DNA of 6,147 bases from an uncultured Desulfovibrio sp. (GCA_947177645.1 CAMWVJ010000077.1:1-6147), one strand, 5' to 3'. Shown: positions 1 to 5,747, counted from the stretch's first letter. A program made the numbers and translations. The notes: generated by a model not told the origin, from the sequence alone.

Positions 1-33
1 GCCCCATGGTTTCCTTTTGCCCCAGGCTCGAGC

Positions 34-50
34 CGCCGCGCGACGCGGCG
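34..50. other. Small GC hairpin upstream of cheV
   Basis: A perfect 7-bp stem (CGCCGCG at 34-40 pairing with CGCGGCG at 44-50) closes a three-base CGA loop. No T-run follows, so it is not a standard intrinsic terminator. It lies 10 bases before the cheV ribosome binding site. It could be the end of an upstream transcript or a structure in the cheV leader. In DNA this GC-rich such stems also arise by chance. The rest of 1-70 shows no gene or convincing promoter. Confidence 0.25.
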
Positions 51-60
51 CCCGCCCAAC

Positions 61-64
61 GAGG
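61..64 (+). promoter_or_regulatory. Ribosome binding site of cheV
   Basis: GAGG lies six bases before the ATG at 71. This selects ATG 71 over the in-frame TTG at 17, which has no such site, and over ATG 77, which would have a 12-base spacing. Confidence 0.7.
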
Positions 65-70
65 CAGATC

Positions 71-1027
71 ATGAGCATGAATCCCCTGCTCAGCACCAAT
101 GAGCTGGAAGTGGTGGAATTTCTCCTGGACGAGCGCCAGGACGACGGCACGACCTATACCGGGCACTATGCCATCAACGTGGCGAAAGTGCTCGAGATCA
201 TCCGCCTGCCGCAGGTAACGGCCATGCCCGGCACCCACGACCCTTCGGTGATGGGCTCGTTCAACCTGCGCGGCAAGGTGCTGCCTCTCATCAACCTCGC
301 CACCTGGCTCGGCAAGGAGATGGCCGTCACCAAGAACGACAAGGTGCTGGTGACGGAATTTTCGGGCGTCAAGGCGGCCTTCCTCGTCTCGTCGGTCATG
401 AGCATCCACCGCCTCGACTGGGAGCGCATCGAGCCGCCCAACAAGTATGTCCAGACCTTCTCGCGCGACAGCATCACCGGCATCTTGCGCATCGGCGAGC
501 GCGTGCTCTTCATCCTCGACATGGAGAAGATCCTGGCGAGCCTCGACCACTCGCTCGACATGTCGCGCATGGAGCCGGAACCGGCCAAGGTGGAGATGCC
601 GGAGCAGGTGCGCCTGCTCCTCGCGGACGACTCGAGCTCGCTGCGCAAGATCGTCAAATCCTTCCTGGAGAAGTCGGGCTACCAGGTGACAACGGCGAGC
701 AACGGCCGCGAGGCCTGGGAATATCTCAACAACCTCGCGCAGGCCCAGTCCGGTCAGGGCGCGGGCAAGGAGGATCTCTCCGAGATCGTGGACCTCGTCA
801 TCTCGGACATCGAAATGCCCGAGATGGACGGCCACGCCCTGACCACCAAGATCCGCGAGAACCCGGCCCTGCACAAGCTGCCCGTGGTGCTGTTCTCCTC
901 GCTCATCACCGACGCGCTCAGGGCCAAGGGCATCAAGGTGGGCGCGGACAGGCAGGTCTCCAAGCCGGACCTCGCGGGCCTCGACAAGATCGTCAAGGAA
1001 ATCATGGAAGAACGCCTGCACAAATAG
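71..1027 (+). CDS. cheV: Chemotaxis adaptor CheV (CheW domain fused to a receiver domain)
   Basis: This 318-residue protein has the two-domain CheV layout and the usual family length. Residues about 15-170 form a CheW-like domain, with the signature stretches NVAKVLEII (36-44) and FNLRGKVLPLINL (64-76). Residues about 180-318 form a response-regulator receiver domain. Its acidic pocket is D186/D187 and the phosphoacceptor is D246 in SDIEMPEMDG. The conserved Ser/Thr is S276 and the conserved lysine is K298, so the domain looks competent for phosphorylation. The Gly/Gln/Ala-rich stretch before the third strand (about residues 223-236) seems to be a longer loop of the sort CheV proteins have. 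By family knowledge, CheV couples chemoreceptors to the kinase CheA in the cytoplasm and takes phosphate from it during adaptation. Its neighbour fliR fits a motility setting. The start is set by the GAGG site; the frame stays open upstream to a TTG at 17, but without a ribosome binding site. The identification is secure. Confidence 0.96.
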   Translation: MSMNPLLSTNELEVVEFLLDERQDDGTTYTGHYAINVAKVLEIIRLPQVTAMPGTHDPSVMGSFNLRGKVLPLINLATWLGKEMAVTKNDKVLVTEFSGVKAAFLVSSVMSIHRLDWERIEPPNKYVQTFSRDSITGILRIGERVLFILDMEKILASLDHSLDMSRMEPEPAKVEMPEQVRLLLADDSSSLRKIVKSFLEKSGYQVTTASNGREAWEYLNNLAQAQSGQGAGKEDLSEIVDLVISDIEMPEMDGHALTTKIRENPALHKLPVVLFSSLITDALRAKGIKVGADRQVSKPDLAGLDKIVKEIMEERLHK

Positions 1028-1034
1028 GCGCGGG

Positions 1035-1064
1035 GCGGCCGCTCACGCCGGCGCCGCTGGCCGC
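1035..1064. terminator. Possible cheV 3' hairpin (weak terminator candidate)
   Basis: GCGGCC (1035-1040) pairs with GGCCGC (1059-1064) around an 18-base loop, starting eight bases after the cheV stop. A TTTTT run follows at 1079-1083, but 14 bases intervene, so this is not a canonical intrinsic terminator. The 3' arm overlaps the -24 element of the candidate sigma-54 promoter of fliR. A similar hairpin sharing the inner word GCTCACGC sits at 3629-3656. Confidence 0.3.
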
Positions 1065-1074
1065 GGAATTGCAT
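1057..1074 (+). promoter_or_regulatory. Candidate sigma-54 (-24/-12) promoter of fliR
   Basis: The sequence CTGGCCGCGGAATTGCAT matches the -24/-12 pattern TGGC-N7-TTGCA. The invariant GG (1059-1060) and GC (1071-1072) are separated by exactly ten bases. The -24 element departs from consensus after TGGC, with CGC in place of ACG. A T-rich stretch follows the -12 element. Transcription would begin about 12 bases past the GC, near 1083-1085, which is one to three bases before the fliR ATG. Sigma-54 control of flagellar genes is well known in several proteobacterial groups. No enhancer-binding site could be identified. Confidence 0.55.
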
Positions 1075-1085
1075 AGCCTTTTTGC

Positions 1086-1877
1086 ATGGACATTTTCAGT
1101 TACGATCCTGCCGCGGTGCTGAGCCTGCTGCTCACCATCATGCGCGTGAGCATCGTGATGTTCATGCTCCCGGTGTTTTCCACCAACAATATCCCGGTAT
1201 TGGTCAAGGCCGCGGTGACCATGGTCTTTTCGCTCGCCGTGTGGCCGCATCTCGCGCTTTCCGGCTCGCTCATGCCGGCGCATCCCTTTGACCTCGCCAT
1301 CATGGCCCTGGGTGAGGTCTTCATGGGCCTCGTGCTCGGCATGGCCGTCAATTTTCTGTTCATGGGCATCCAGTCCGGCGGCGAACTGCTCGGCTTCCAG
1401 ATGGGCTTCACCATGATCAACTTCGCCGACCCCATCACCGGCAACCAGACCGGCGCCACGGCCTTCTTTCTCTGGATGGTGAGCCTGCTCACCTTTCTCA
1501 CGCTCGACGGGCATCTCTACATGATCAAGGGCTTCGCGGCCTCCTTCGCCATCGTGCCGCCGGGCGCGCTCTTCATCGGCGAGAACCTGCTCTGGGAGGT
1601 TCTGGAGCTTTCGAGCCAGGTCTTCGTGCTCGCCTTGCAGATCGCCGCGCCGGTCATGGTGGCGCTCTTCATGGTCGAGGTCGCTCTGGGGCTCGTGGCG
1701 CGCACCTCGCCGCAGATCCACATCATGGAGTTCGGCTTCCCCATCAAGATCGGGGTGGGCTTCTTCTTCGTGGGCCTGTTGCTCGTGGTCATGGCCAACA
1801 AGATCGAGGAGTTCATCACCGGCATGGACGGCCTGTTCACCAACCTTTTGCGCGGCATGAGCACGCTGTTCCAGTAG
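1086..1877 (+). CDS. fliR: Flagellar biosynthesis protein FliR (export gate subunit)
   Basis: This 263-residue integral membrane protein has the usual FliR length. Family features include the N-terminal helix with an internal arginine (LLLTIMRVSIVMFMLPVF), a GEVFMGLVLGMAVNFLF helix, the GGELLGFQMGFTM segment followed by DPITG, and the C-terminal run ALGLVARTSPQIHIMEFGFPIKIG. By family knowledge, FliR joins FliP and FliQ in the export gate of the flagellar type III secretion system in the inner membrane. The start is unambiguous: an in-frame TAG at 1074-1076 lies just upstream and ATG 1086 is the first start after it. There is no Shine-Dalgarno sequence at normal spacing; GGAA at 1065-1068 is 17 bases away. 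A sigma-54-like promoter would make the mRNA nearly leaderless. FliR often sits beside fliQ or flhB, but neither flanks it here. The type III secretion homologues (SctT/SpaR) are the alternative, but adjacent cheV favours the flagellar protein. Confidence 0.96.
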   Translation: MDIFSYDPAAVLSLLLTIMRVSIVMFMLPVFSTNNIPVLVKAAVTMVFSLAVWPHLALSGSLMPAHPFDLAIMALGEVFMGLVLGMAVNFLFMGIQSGGELLGFQMGFTMINFADPITGNQTGATAFFLWMVSLLTFLTLDGHLYMIKGFAASFAIVPPGALFIGENLLWEVLELSSQVFVLALQIAAPVMVALFMVEVALGLVARTSPQIHIMEFGFPIKIGVGFFFVGLLLVVMANKIEEFITGMDGLFTNLLRGMSTLFQ

Positions 1878-1930
1878 GGCGACCTGAAACTTCGCGCATG
1901 CCGCATTCCGGCCGCCCCGCCAGAAAGCCT

Positions 1931-1959
1931 TTGAAACTTTGACGGAAACCCCGTATCCT
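1931..1959 (+). promoter_or_regulatory. Candidate sigma-70 promoter of the 67-residue protein/azlCD operon
   Basis: TTGAAA (1931-1936) and TATCCT (1954-1959) are separated by 17 bases, in the only relatively AT-rich part of the fliR-downstream gap. A start near 1966 would leave a leader of only about 13 bases, with the ribosome binding site at its 5' end. TTGACG at 1939-1944 is closer to the -35 consensus but leaves too short a spacer to the same -10. No intrinsic terminator for fliR is visible in 1878-1978. Confidence 0.4.
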
Positions 1960-1978
1960 CACCGCCGGAGGACTCGCC

Positions 1979-2182
1979 ATGAGACGTAAACTCTTCCTCA
2001 TCGTCATGGGCATCATCGCCCTGCTCGTCATCTTCCTCTGCTTCCGCATGGACGCCCTCTTCGTGGACGGCGCGCTGGAGGTCTTCCTGGTGGGCGTGGG
2101 CGTGGGCCTCGTGCTCGGCATCATCCTCACCGTCTGGATCGCCCGCAAGGTCGACGAACCCGAAGACAGGGACAAAGCCTGA
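1979..2182 (+). CDS. Small two-helix membrane protein of unknown function
   Basis: This gene encodes 67 residues. A basic start (MRRK) leads into a first hydrophobic helix at about 5-22. A short linker with acidic residues (about 23-34) follows, then a second helix at about 35-55 with a glycine pattern (G39, G41, G43, G47), and a charged tail (RKVDEPEDRDKA). The layout implies a helical hairpin with both termini probably cytoplasmic. A strong GGAGG (1967-1971) lies seven bases before the ATG, which supports real translation. I do not recognise the family. The topology resembles LapA/DUF1049-like small membrane proteins, but no diagnostic motif proves this. It precedes azlC by 78 bases on the same strand with no obvious terminator between them, so it may be the first gene of that operon. 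Confidence 0.72.
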   Translation: MRRKLFLIVMGIIALLVIFLCFRMDALFVDGALEVFLVGVGVGLVLGIILTVWIARKVDEPEDRDKA

Positions 2183-2185
2183 ACC

Positions 2186-2201
2186 GCGCCCCCGCGGGCG
2201 C
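2186..2201. other. GC hairpin after the 67-residue protein gene
   Basis: GCGCCC (2186-2191) pairs with GGGCGC (2196-2201) around a CCGC loop, beginning four bases after the stop codon. No T-run follows, so termination is doubtful. It may stabilise an mRNA 3' end or be chance in a GC-rich spacer. Confidence 0.28.
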
Positions 2202-2208
2202 TCCCCGC

Positions 2209-2249
2209 TGCCGGGCCGGCATGAGCCTCGCGCGGCGGGTCGCCCGGCA
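2209..2249 (+). promoter_or_regulatory. Hairpin abutting the azlC ribosome binding site
   Basis: TGCCGGGC (2209-2216) and GCCCGGCA (2242-2249) form a perfect 8-bp stem around a 25-base loop. The last paired base, A2249, is the first base of the AAGGA ribosome binding site of azlC, so a folded stem would sit directly against the initiation region. Its loop contains the ATG of an 11-codon open frame (2221-2256). A translational control role is possible but unproven. Confidence 0.3.
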
Positions 2250-2253
2250 AGGA
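2249..2253 (+). promoter_or_regulatory. Ribosome binding site of azlC
   Basis: AAGGA lies seven bases before ATG 2261 and only four before the in-frame TTG 2258. This favours ATG 2261 as the azlC start. Confidence 0.65.
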
Positions 2254-2260
2254 TAGTTTG

Positions 2261-2992
2261 ATGCCAGCAACTGTCAGCGTGCGCCAGCCCGGGCCGCCCT
2301 GGGCCGAGGGGCTTCGGCGCGCGCTCCCCATCACCCTCGGCTATGTGCCGGTGGGCTTCACCTTTGGCGTGCTCGCCGTGAAGAACGGCATCCCCGCGGG
2401 GCTGGCCGTGGCCATGGCTGTGCTCATGTTTTCGGGCTCCGGGCAGTTCGTGTTCGCAAGCCTCTGGGGCGGCGGCGCGGGCATCCTCTCCACGGCGGCG
2501 GCCGTGGGCATCGTCAACCTGCGCTACCTGCTCATGTCCGCCGCGGAATCGCCCTGGCTCTCGCGCATCTCGCGCGTCAAGCGCTTCCTGCTCGGGCTCG
2601 GCCTCACGGACGAGACCTTTGCCGTGCACATCACGGCCCTGCAGGAGGGCTGGCCGCTCAACACGGCCACCATGTATATCTGCAATTCCACCACCCATCT
2701 CTCTTGGGTGGCGGGCTGCACCATCGGCGCCTTTTGCGGCAATCTCGTCAACGACGTGCGCCCGCTGGGGCTCGACTACGCCATCACCGCCATGTTCCTG
2801 GCGCTGCTCGTGCCCCAGTGCGCAAGCCGCCTGCATGTGCTCATCGCCATCTTCACCGGCGCGCTCTCGGTGGCGCTCAAGGCAGGGGGCATGAGCCAGT
2901 GGAACGTGGCTGTCGCCACCGTGGCCGGCGCCACCCTGGGCCTGGTGCTCTCCCTGCGCCAGAAGCGCGCCGAGCCGGAGGACGCGGCATGA
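2261..2992 (+). CDS. azlC: AzlC family protein, large subunit of a branched-chain amino acid exporter
   Basis: The 243-residue product has normal AzlC length and is an inner-membrane protein. Family signatures appear in order: ALPITLGYVPVGFTFG (21-36), FSGSGQF (57-63), NLRYLLMS (86-93), TDETF (116-120) and GLDYAITAMF (170-179). A charged cytoplasmic tail ends the chain. Characterised relatives (Bacillus AzlC, E. coli YgaZ) form a two-component exporter of branched-chain amino acids with AzlD/YgaH. Substrate here is inferred from family, and some members handle other amino acids. The stop overlaps the azlD start (ATGA at 2989-2992), so the two subunits are probably translationally coupled. No clear promoter lies in the 78-base gap upstream, which suggests transcription from the promoter before 1979. 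A hairpin and short frame lie in the leader. Confidence 0.95.
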   Translation: MPATVSVRQPGPPWAEGLRRALPITLGYVPVGFTFGVLAVKNGIPAGLAVAMAVLMFSGSGQFVFASLWGGGAGILSTAAAVGIVNLRYLLMSAAESPWLSRISRVKRFLLGLGLTDETFAVHITALQEGWPLNTATMYICNSTTHLSWVAGCTIGAFCGNLVNDVRPLGLDYAITAMFLALLVPQCASRLHVLIAIFTGALSVALKAGGMSQWNVAVATVAGATLGLVLSLRQKRAEPEDAA

Positions 2993-3345
2993 GCGGCCTC
3001 TTTGCGTGGGCCGGGGAACACGAGGCGCTGTTGCTCTGCGTGGCCGCCGCCACCCTCGTGACCGTGCTCCCCAAGGTGCTCCCCGTGACCTTTTTGCGCG
3101 GGGATTCGCTGCCGCCGCTCTTGCGCCGCTGGCTCGACTTCGTGCCCGTTGCCGTCATGGCGGCCCTCGTGGCGCCGGACATCTTCATTTATGACGGCCG
3201 TTTCGACCTCTCCACAAGCAATCTCTTCCTCATGGTCTCCATCCCCACCTTCCTGGTGGCCTGGAAGACGAAAAACTATTTCGTCACCATCGCCGTGGGC
3301 ATCGGCCTCGTCATCCTCGCCCGCTGGGCCGCCTGGGCAGTATGA
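2989..3345 (+). CDS. azlD: AzlD family protein, small subunit of a branched-chain amino acid exporter
   Basis: This 118-residue protein has three to four hydrophobic segments (about 13-35, 50-65, 78-93 and 99-117). The AzlD pattern is seen in the first half: LVTVLPKVLPVTFLRGDSLP (23-42), then LRRWLDFVPVAVMAALVAPD (45-64). The usual arginine after the first threonine is replaced by K29. It is the obligatory partner of AzlC in the membrane exporter. The start at ATG 2989 overlaps the azlC stop by ATGA and has GGAGG (2977-2981) seven bases upstream inside azlC. The reading frame stays open further upstream inside azlC, but the gene begins here. Its own stop overlaps the next start in the same way, giving a tightly packed operon. 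Confidence 0.93.
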   Translation: MSGLFAWAGEHEALLLCVAAATLVTVLPKVLPVTFLRGDSLPPLLRRWLDFVPVAVMAALVAPDIFIYDGRFDLSTSNLFLMVSIPTFLVAWKTKNYFVTIAVGIGLVILARWAAWAV

Positions 3346-3608
3346 GTCCGCGGCCCTGCGCCCCGCCGCCACGGCACAGCGGCCGCCTGCTCGTGCGCCT
3401 CGCGCCGGCGGATGTGGCGCTCTTTCGCTTTCTCCTCGAGGCGTACGAAAACCTTGCTTTCTTCACCGTGCTCGAGCGCAAGACAGCGCTGCTCAAGGTG
3501 GTGTTTTCCCCGCAGCAGGAAGACGCCGTGCGGGCGGCGCTCGCCGAAATCGGCGCGAGCGTGCCGCTCACGGTGGAGAACTGGCCCTTCGCGCGGCCGG
3601 CTGACTGA
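3342..3608 (+). CDS. Small DUF4911-like protein of unknown function
   Basis: The product has 88 residues, is soluble and has no membrane segment or signal peptide. A Pro/Arg-rich start (1-15) precedes a compact domain: RLLVRLAPADVALFRFLLEAYENLAFFTVLERKT, then KVVFSPQQEDAVRAALAEIG, suggesting strand-helix-strand-strand-helix. The ...ADVALFRFLLEAYENL... pattern matches my recollection of DUF4911, a small uncharacterised domain seen in Desulfovibrio-like bacteria. That match is from memory and was not searched. Its ATG overlaps the azlD stop (ATGA at 3342-3345), so it is probably translated by coupling and tied in expression to the exporter. The fold size would suit a small ligand-sensing or regulatory domain, but nothing shows this directly. 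Confidence 0.78.
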   Translation: MSPRPCAPPPRHSGRLLVRLAPADVALFRFLLEAYENLAFFTVLERKTALLKVVFSPQQEDAVRAALAEIGASVPLTVENWPFARPAD

Positions 3609-3628
3609 AGAGGCGGAATGAAGGCGAC

Positions 3629-3656
3629 GCGGCCGTCCCGCTCACGCGATGGCCGC
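3629..3656. terminator. Candidate bidirectional hairpin between convergent genes
   Basis: Bases 3629-3640 pair with 3645-3656 around a four-base loop (CTCA). There are eleven pairs including one G-T wobble, with one C-C mismatch at 3638/3647. It lies in the junction of the convergent DUF4911-like and antiporter genes, where a shared terminator is expected, and its 3' half includes the antiporter stop codon. No T-run flanks it on either strand, so it would be an atypical terminator. Confidence 0.38.
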
Positions 3657-5657
3657 CTGCGGCCCCGGCTCGTCCTGCCCGCGCACAGGCCCGGAAAAGA
3701 CGGGCTTGACGGCCATGAGCTTGTCCGTGCGGCCGAAGATATAGACCACGTCGTCCACCTCGAAGCGGAAGTGCGGCCCGGGCGCGGCCTCCACGTCATC
3801 ATGGCGCAGGATGGCCACCACCGTGACCCCGTAGTTGGGGCGAAGCCCGCAATCCTTCAATTCCTGGCCGCAGAGGGGCGAGCCTGGCCCCACGCGCATG
3901 GCCTGCACGCCCATGTCCGGGAGGCGCCCCACCGCGTCGGTGAGCGAATCCACGGCGCTGCTCATGCGCCGGATCATGCGGTAATTGGCCTCGCGCAGGT
4001 GCGCCGCGAAGGCGTCGATGTCCTGCCGCGGCACGAGGTATTGCGAGAGCACATGGCTGAAGACCTCGATGGAGGTCTCGAATTCCTCGGCAATGACCTC
4101 GTTGGCGCCGAGGCTGTGCAGCGGCCCCACCTCGGTCACGAAGCGGGTGCGCGCCACGATGTGCAGGTTCGGGTTGAGCTTGCGCGCCTCGATGGTGATG
4201 GCGCGCACGGCCGCGGGGTCGGAAATGATGATGGCGAGCACGCGCGCCTTTTCCACGCCGAGGTGTTCCAGCACGATGGGCTGGGTGGCGTCGCCGTGGG
4301 AGATGGGCTCCTTGTCGCGGTAGCGGCGCACGGTCTCCGGGTTCATTTCAAGGATGGTGTACGGGATGCCGGACTCGTGCGCCACATGCGCGAGGTGCTT
4401 GCCGCTGATGCCGAAGCCCACGATGATGAGGTGGTCTTCGAGGCCCTCGTGCTTCCTGCCCTCCTCTTCCGCCACGGCGGGCACGCGCTTGCGGCGCAGG
4501 CGGTCCACGGCGGCGGCGACCGAGGGCGCGGCCGAGATGAGGCCCGGGGTGAGCATCATGGTGAGCACGCTCACGGCGAGAAAATTCTGGTAGGACTCCA
4601 TGTCGAAGAGGCCAGCCGCGAGGCCCTGCGCCGCGAGCACGAAGGAAAATTCGCCCACCTGCGCGAGCGAGAGGGCGGTGATGATGGCCGCGCGCAGGGG
4701 ATAGCCCTGCACGAGCACCGCGGGCAGGGTGAGCACGCTCTTGATGAGCACGAAGAGCAGGGTGCCCACGATGATGGCGACAAAGTGCTGCGTGAAATAG
4801 CCGACATTGAGCATCATGCCCACGGAGATGAAGAACAGGCTCATGAACACGTCGCGGTAGGGCAGGATGCCGGAAATGACGCTCATGCTGTACTGGGAGC
4901 GCGCAAGGAGCAGCCCGGCGAGGAAGGCGCCCAGCGAAAGCGAGAGCCCGAGGGCGCTGGTCAGGAGCGCCATGCCGAGGCAGAGCCCGAGGGTGGTGAG
5001 CAGCAGTATCTCGCGGGTGCGCGTGCGCATCACCGCATCCATGAGGCGGTTGAGGCCGAAATGCGCCACCACGAGCACGCCGCCGAGGATGAGCGCCACC
5101 TTGAGCACGGAAAGCGCGGCCTGCCCCAGCGAGAGGTCGAGCGTGCCGGCGAGCAGGGGCACGCAGAGCAGCATGGGCGCCACCATGATGTCCTGGAAGA
5201 CGAGGATGGCGAGCGAGAGCCGGCCCGTGGGCGTGCTGCTGGTGCCGCGCTCCTGCAAAATGCGCAGCACGATGGCCGAGGAGGAGAGCGCCACGAGGCA
5301 GCCCCAGAAGACGCCGCGCTGCCAGGTGGTGCCGTAGGCGAGCGCCAGCCCGGCCACGGCCGCGATGGTGAGGCCGATCTGGAGGCTGCCGCCGAGAAAC
5401 ACCGGGCGCTTGAGGCGGCTCAGGGCATCGCCGGAAAGCTCCATGCCGATGGTGAAGAGCAGCATGGCCACGCCCACCTCGGCCACCTGGTCGATGGCCT
5501 CGCGGTCGCTGACGATGCCGAGCAGGGAGGGGCCACAGAGCACGCCCGTGATGAGGAAGCCCACCGTGGCCGGCAGGCGGAGCCGGTTGCACACGAGGGT
5601 GACGCCGATGGAGAGCAGGAAGATGATGACGATCTCTGAGAGAAAGGGAACTTCCAT
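3642..5657 (-). CDS. Kef-type cation/proton antiporter (CPA2) with TrkA-N and TrkA-C domains
   Basis: The 671-residue protein has three parts. Residues about 5-385 are a multi-helix sodium/proton-exchanger core with FTIGMELSGDAL (68-79), the transport pair Q155-D156 in LVFQDIMVAPML, and AQVGEFSFVLA (332-342). Residues about 408-520 are a TrkA-N (RCK) domain with nucleotide-binding loop GFGISG (414-419), acidic E437 closing the second strand, and HGD (454-456). Residues about 585-650 are a TrkA-C domain. The QD pair, instead of DD, is typical of Kef-like potassium/proton exchangers, but the cation cannot be read from sequence. The core should move K+ or Na+ against H+ across the inner membrane, gated by nucleotide or another ligand at the RCK domain. 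ATG 5657 is chosen because GAGGAG lies seven bases upstream; an in-frame ATG at 5687 lacks such a site. The gene is divergent from a nitroreductase and convergent with the azl operon. Confidence 0.95.
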   Translation of the reverse strand: MEVPFLSEIVIIFLLSIGVTLVCNRLRLPATVGFLITGVLCGPSLLGIVSDREAIDQVAEVGVAMLLFTIGMELSGDALSRLKRPVFLGGSLQIGLTIAAVAGLALAYGTTWQRGVFWGCLVALSSSAIVLRILQERGTSSTPTGRLSLAILVFQDIMVAPMLLCVPLLAGTLDLSLGQAALSVLKVALILGGVLVVAHFGLNRLMDAVMRTRTREILLLTTLGLCLGMALLTSALGLSLSLGAFLAGLLLARSQYSMSVISGILPYRDVFMSLFFISVGMMLNVGYFTQHFVAIIVGTLLFVLIKSVLTLPAVLVQGYPLRAAIITALSLAQVGEFSFVLAAQGLAAGLFDMESYQNFLAVSVLTMMLTPGLISAAPSVAAAVDRLRRKRVPAVAEEEGRKHEGLEDHLIIVGFGISGKHLAHVAHESGIPYTILEMNPETVRRYRDKEPISHGDATQPIVLEHLGVEKARVLAIIISDPAAVRAITIEARKLNPNLHIVARTRFVTEVGPLHSLGANEVIAEEFETSIEVFSHVLSQYLVPRQDIDAFAAHLREANYRMIRRMSSAVDSLTDAVGRLPDMGVQAMRVGPGSPLCGQELKDCGLRPNYGVTVVAILRHDDVEAAPGPHFRFEVDDVVYIFGRTDKLMAVKPVFSGPVRGQDEPGPQAAIA

Positions 5658-5664
5658 GGGCGCA

Positions 5665-5670
5665 CTCCTC
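5665..5670 (-). promoter_or_regulatory. Ribosome binding site of the antiporter
   Basis: CTCCTC on the plus strand reads GAGGAG on the gene strand, seven bases before the ATG at 5657. It decides for that start over the upstream in-frame ATG at 5687. Confidence 0.7.
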
Positions 5671-5677
5671 TCCCCGC

Positions 5678-5706
5678 AGCCTAGCATGGCCGCGCGCCGG
5701 CCGCAA
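5678..5706 (-). promoter_or_regulatory. Weak candidate promoter of the antiporter
   Basis: On the minus strand, TTGCGG (5706-5701) and TAGGCT (5683-5678) are 17 bases apart, upstream of the antiporter ribosome binding site. Both hexamers are poor matches and spacing is the main support. The divergent region must contain a promoter for this gene, but this one is only the best candidate I see. Confidence 0.22.
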
Positions 5707-5719
5707 GGGCGCCCATGCC

Positions 5720-5747
5720 TTTACTTTCCGGCCCAAGCGGGCATAAT
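5720..5747 (+). promoter_or_regulatory. Candidate sigma-70 promoter of the nitroreductase gene
   Basis: TTTACT (5720-5725) and CATAAT (5742-5747) are separated by 16 bases; the -10 matches the consensus in five of six positions. This is the most AT-rich point in the divergent spacer. Transcription would start near 5754, giving a leader of about 47 bases. An inverted repeat ATGCC (5715-5719) / GGCAT (5740-5744) brackets the spacer and overlaps the -10. It could be an operator, but it is short. Confidence 0.5.

Noticed and set aside
8..20. Possible sigma-54 promoter before cheV (TGG...TTTTGC)
   Set aside because: The GG (8-9) and GC (19-20) are nine bases apart, not ten, and this spacing is normally strict. 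A similar nine-base case at 5730-5742 was rejected for the same reason.
17..70. N-terminal extension of CheV from TTG 17
   Set aside because: No ribosome binding site precedes it, the added residues are Arg/Ala-rich and unlike CheV, and ATG 71 has GAGG at good spacing.
1517..2836. 439-codon minus-strand open frame crossing fliR, the small gene and azlC
   Set aside because: It spans three well-supported plus-strand genes and their spacers. Its low-complexity charged product is typical of antisense shadows.
2704..2988. Upstream extension of azlD inside azlC
   Set aside because: The frame is merely open through azlC. The AzlD match starts at ATG 2989, which has its own GGAGG and the ATGA overlap.
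3612..3641. ATG at 3618 after GAGGCGGA as the start of a further plus-strand gene
   Set aside because: It only opens the antisense shadow of the antiporter; the ribosome-site-like purines alone are not enough.
3618..5639. 673-codon open frame on the plus strand opposite the antiporter
   Set aside because: Its His/Glu/Ala/Arg-rich product has no domain or membrane pattern, and it lies exactly antisense to a clear antiporter. It is a shadow of GC-rich codon bias.
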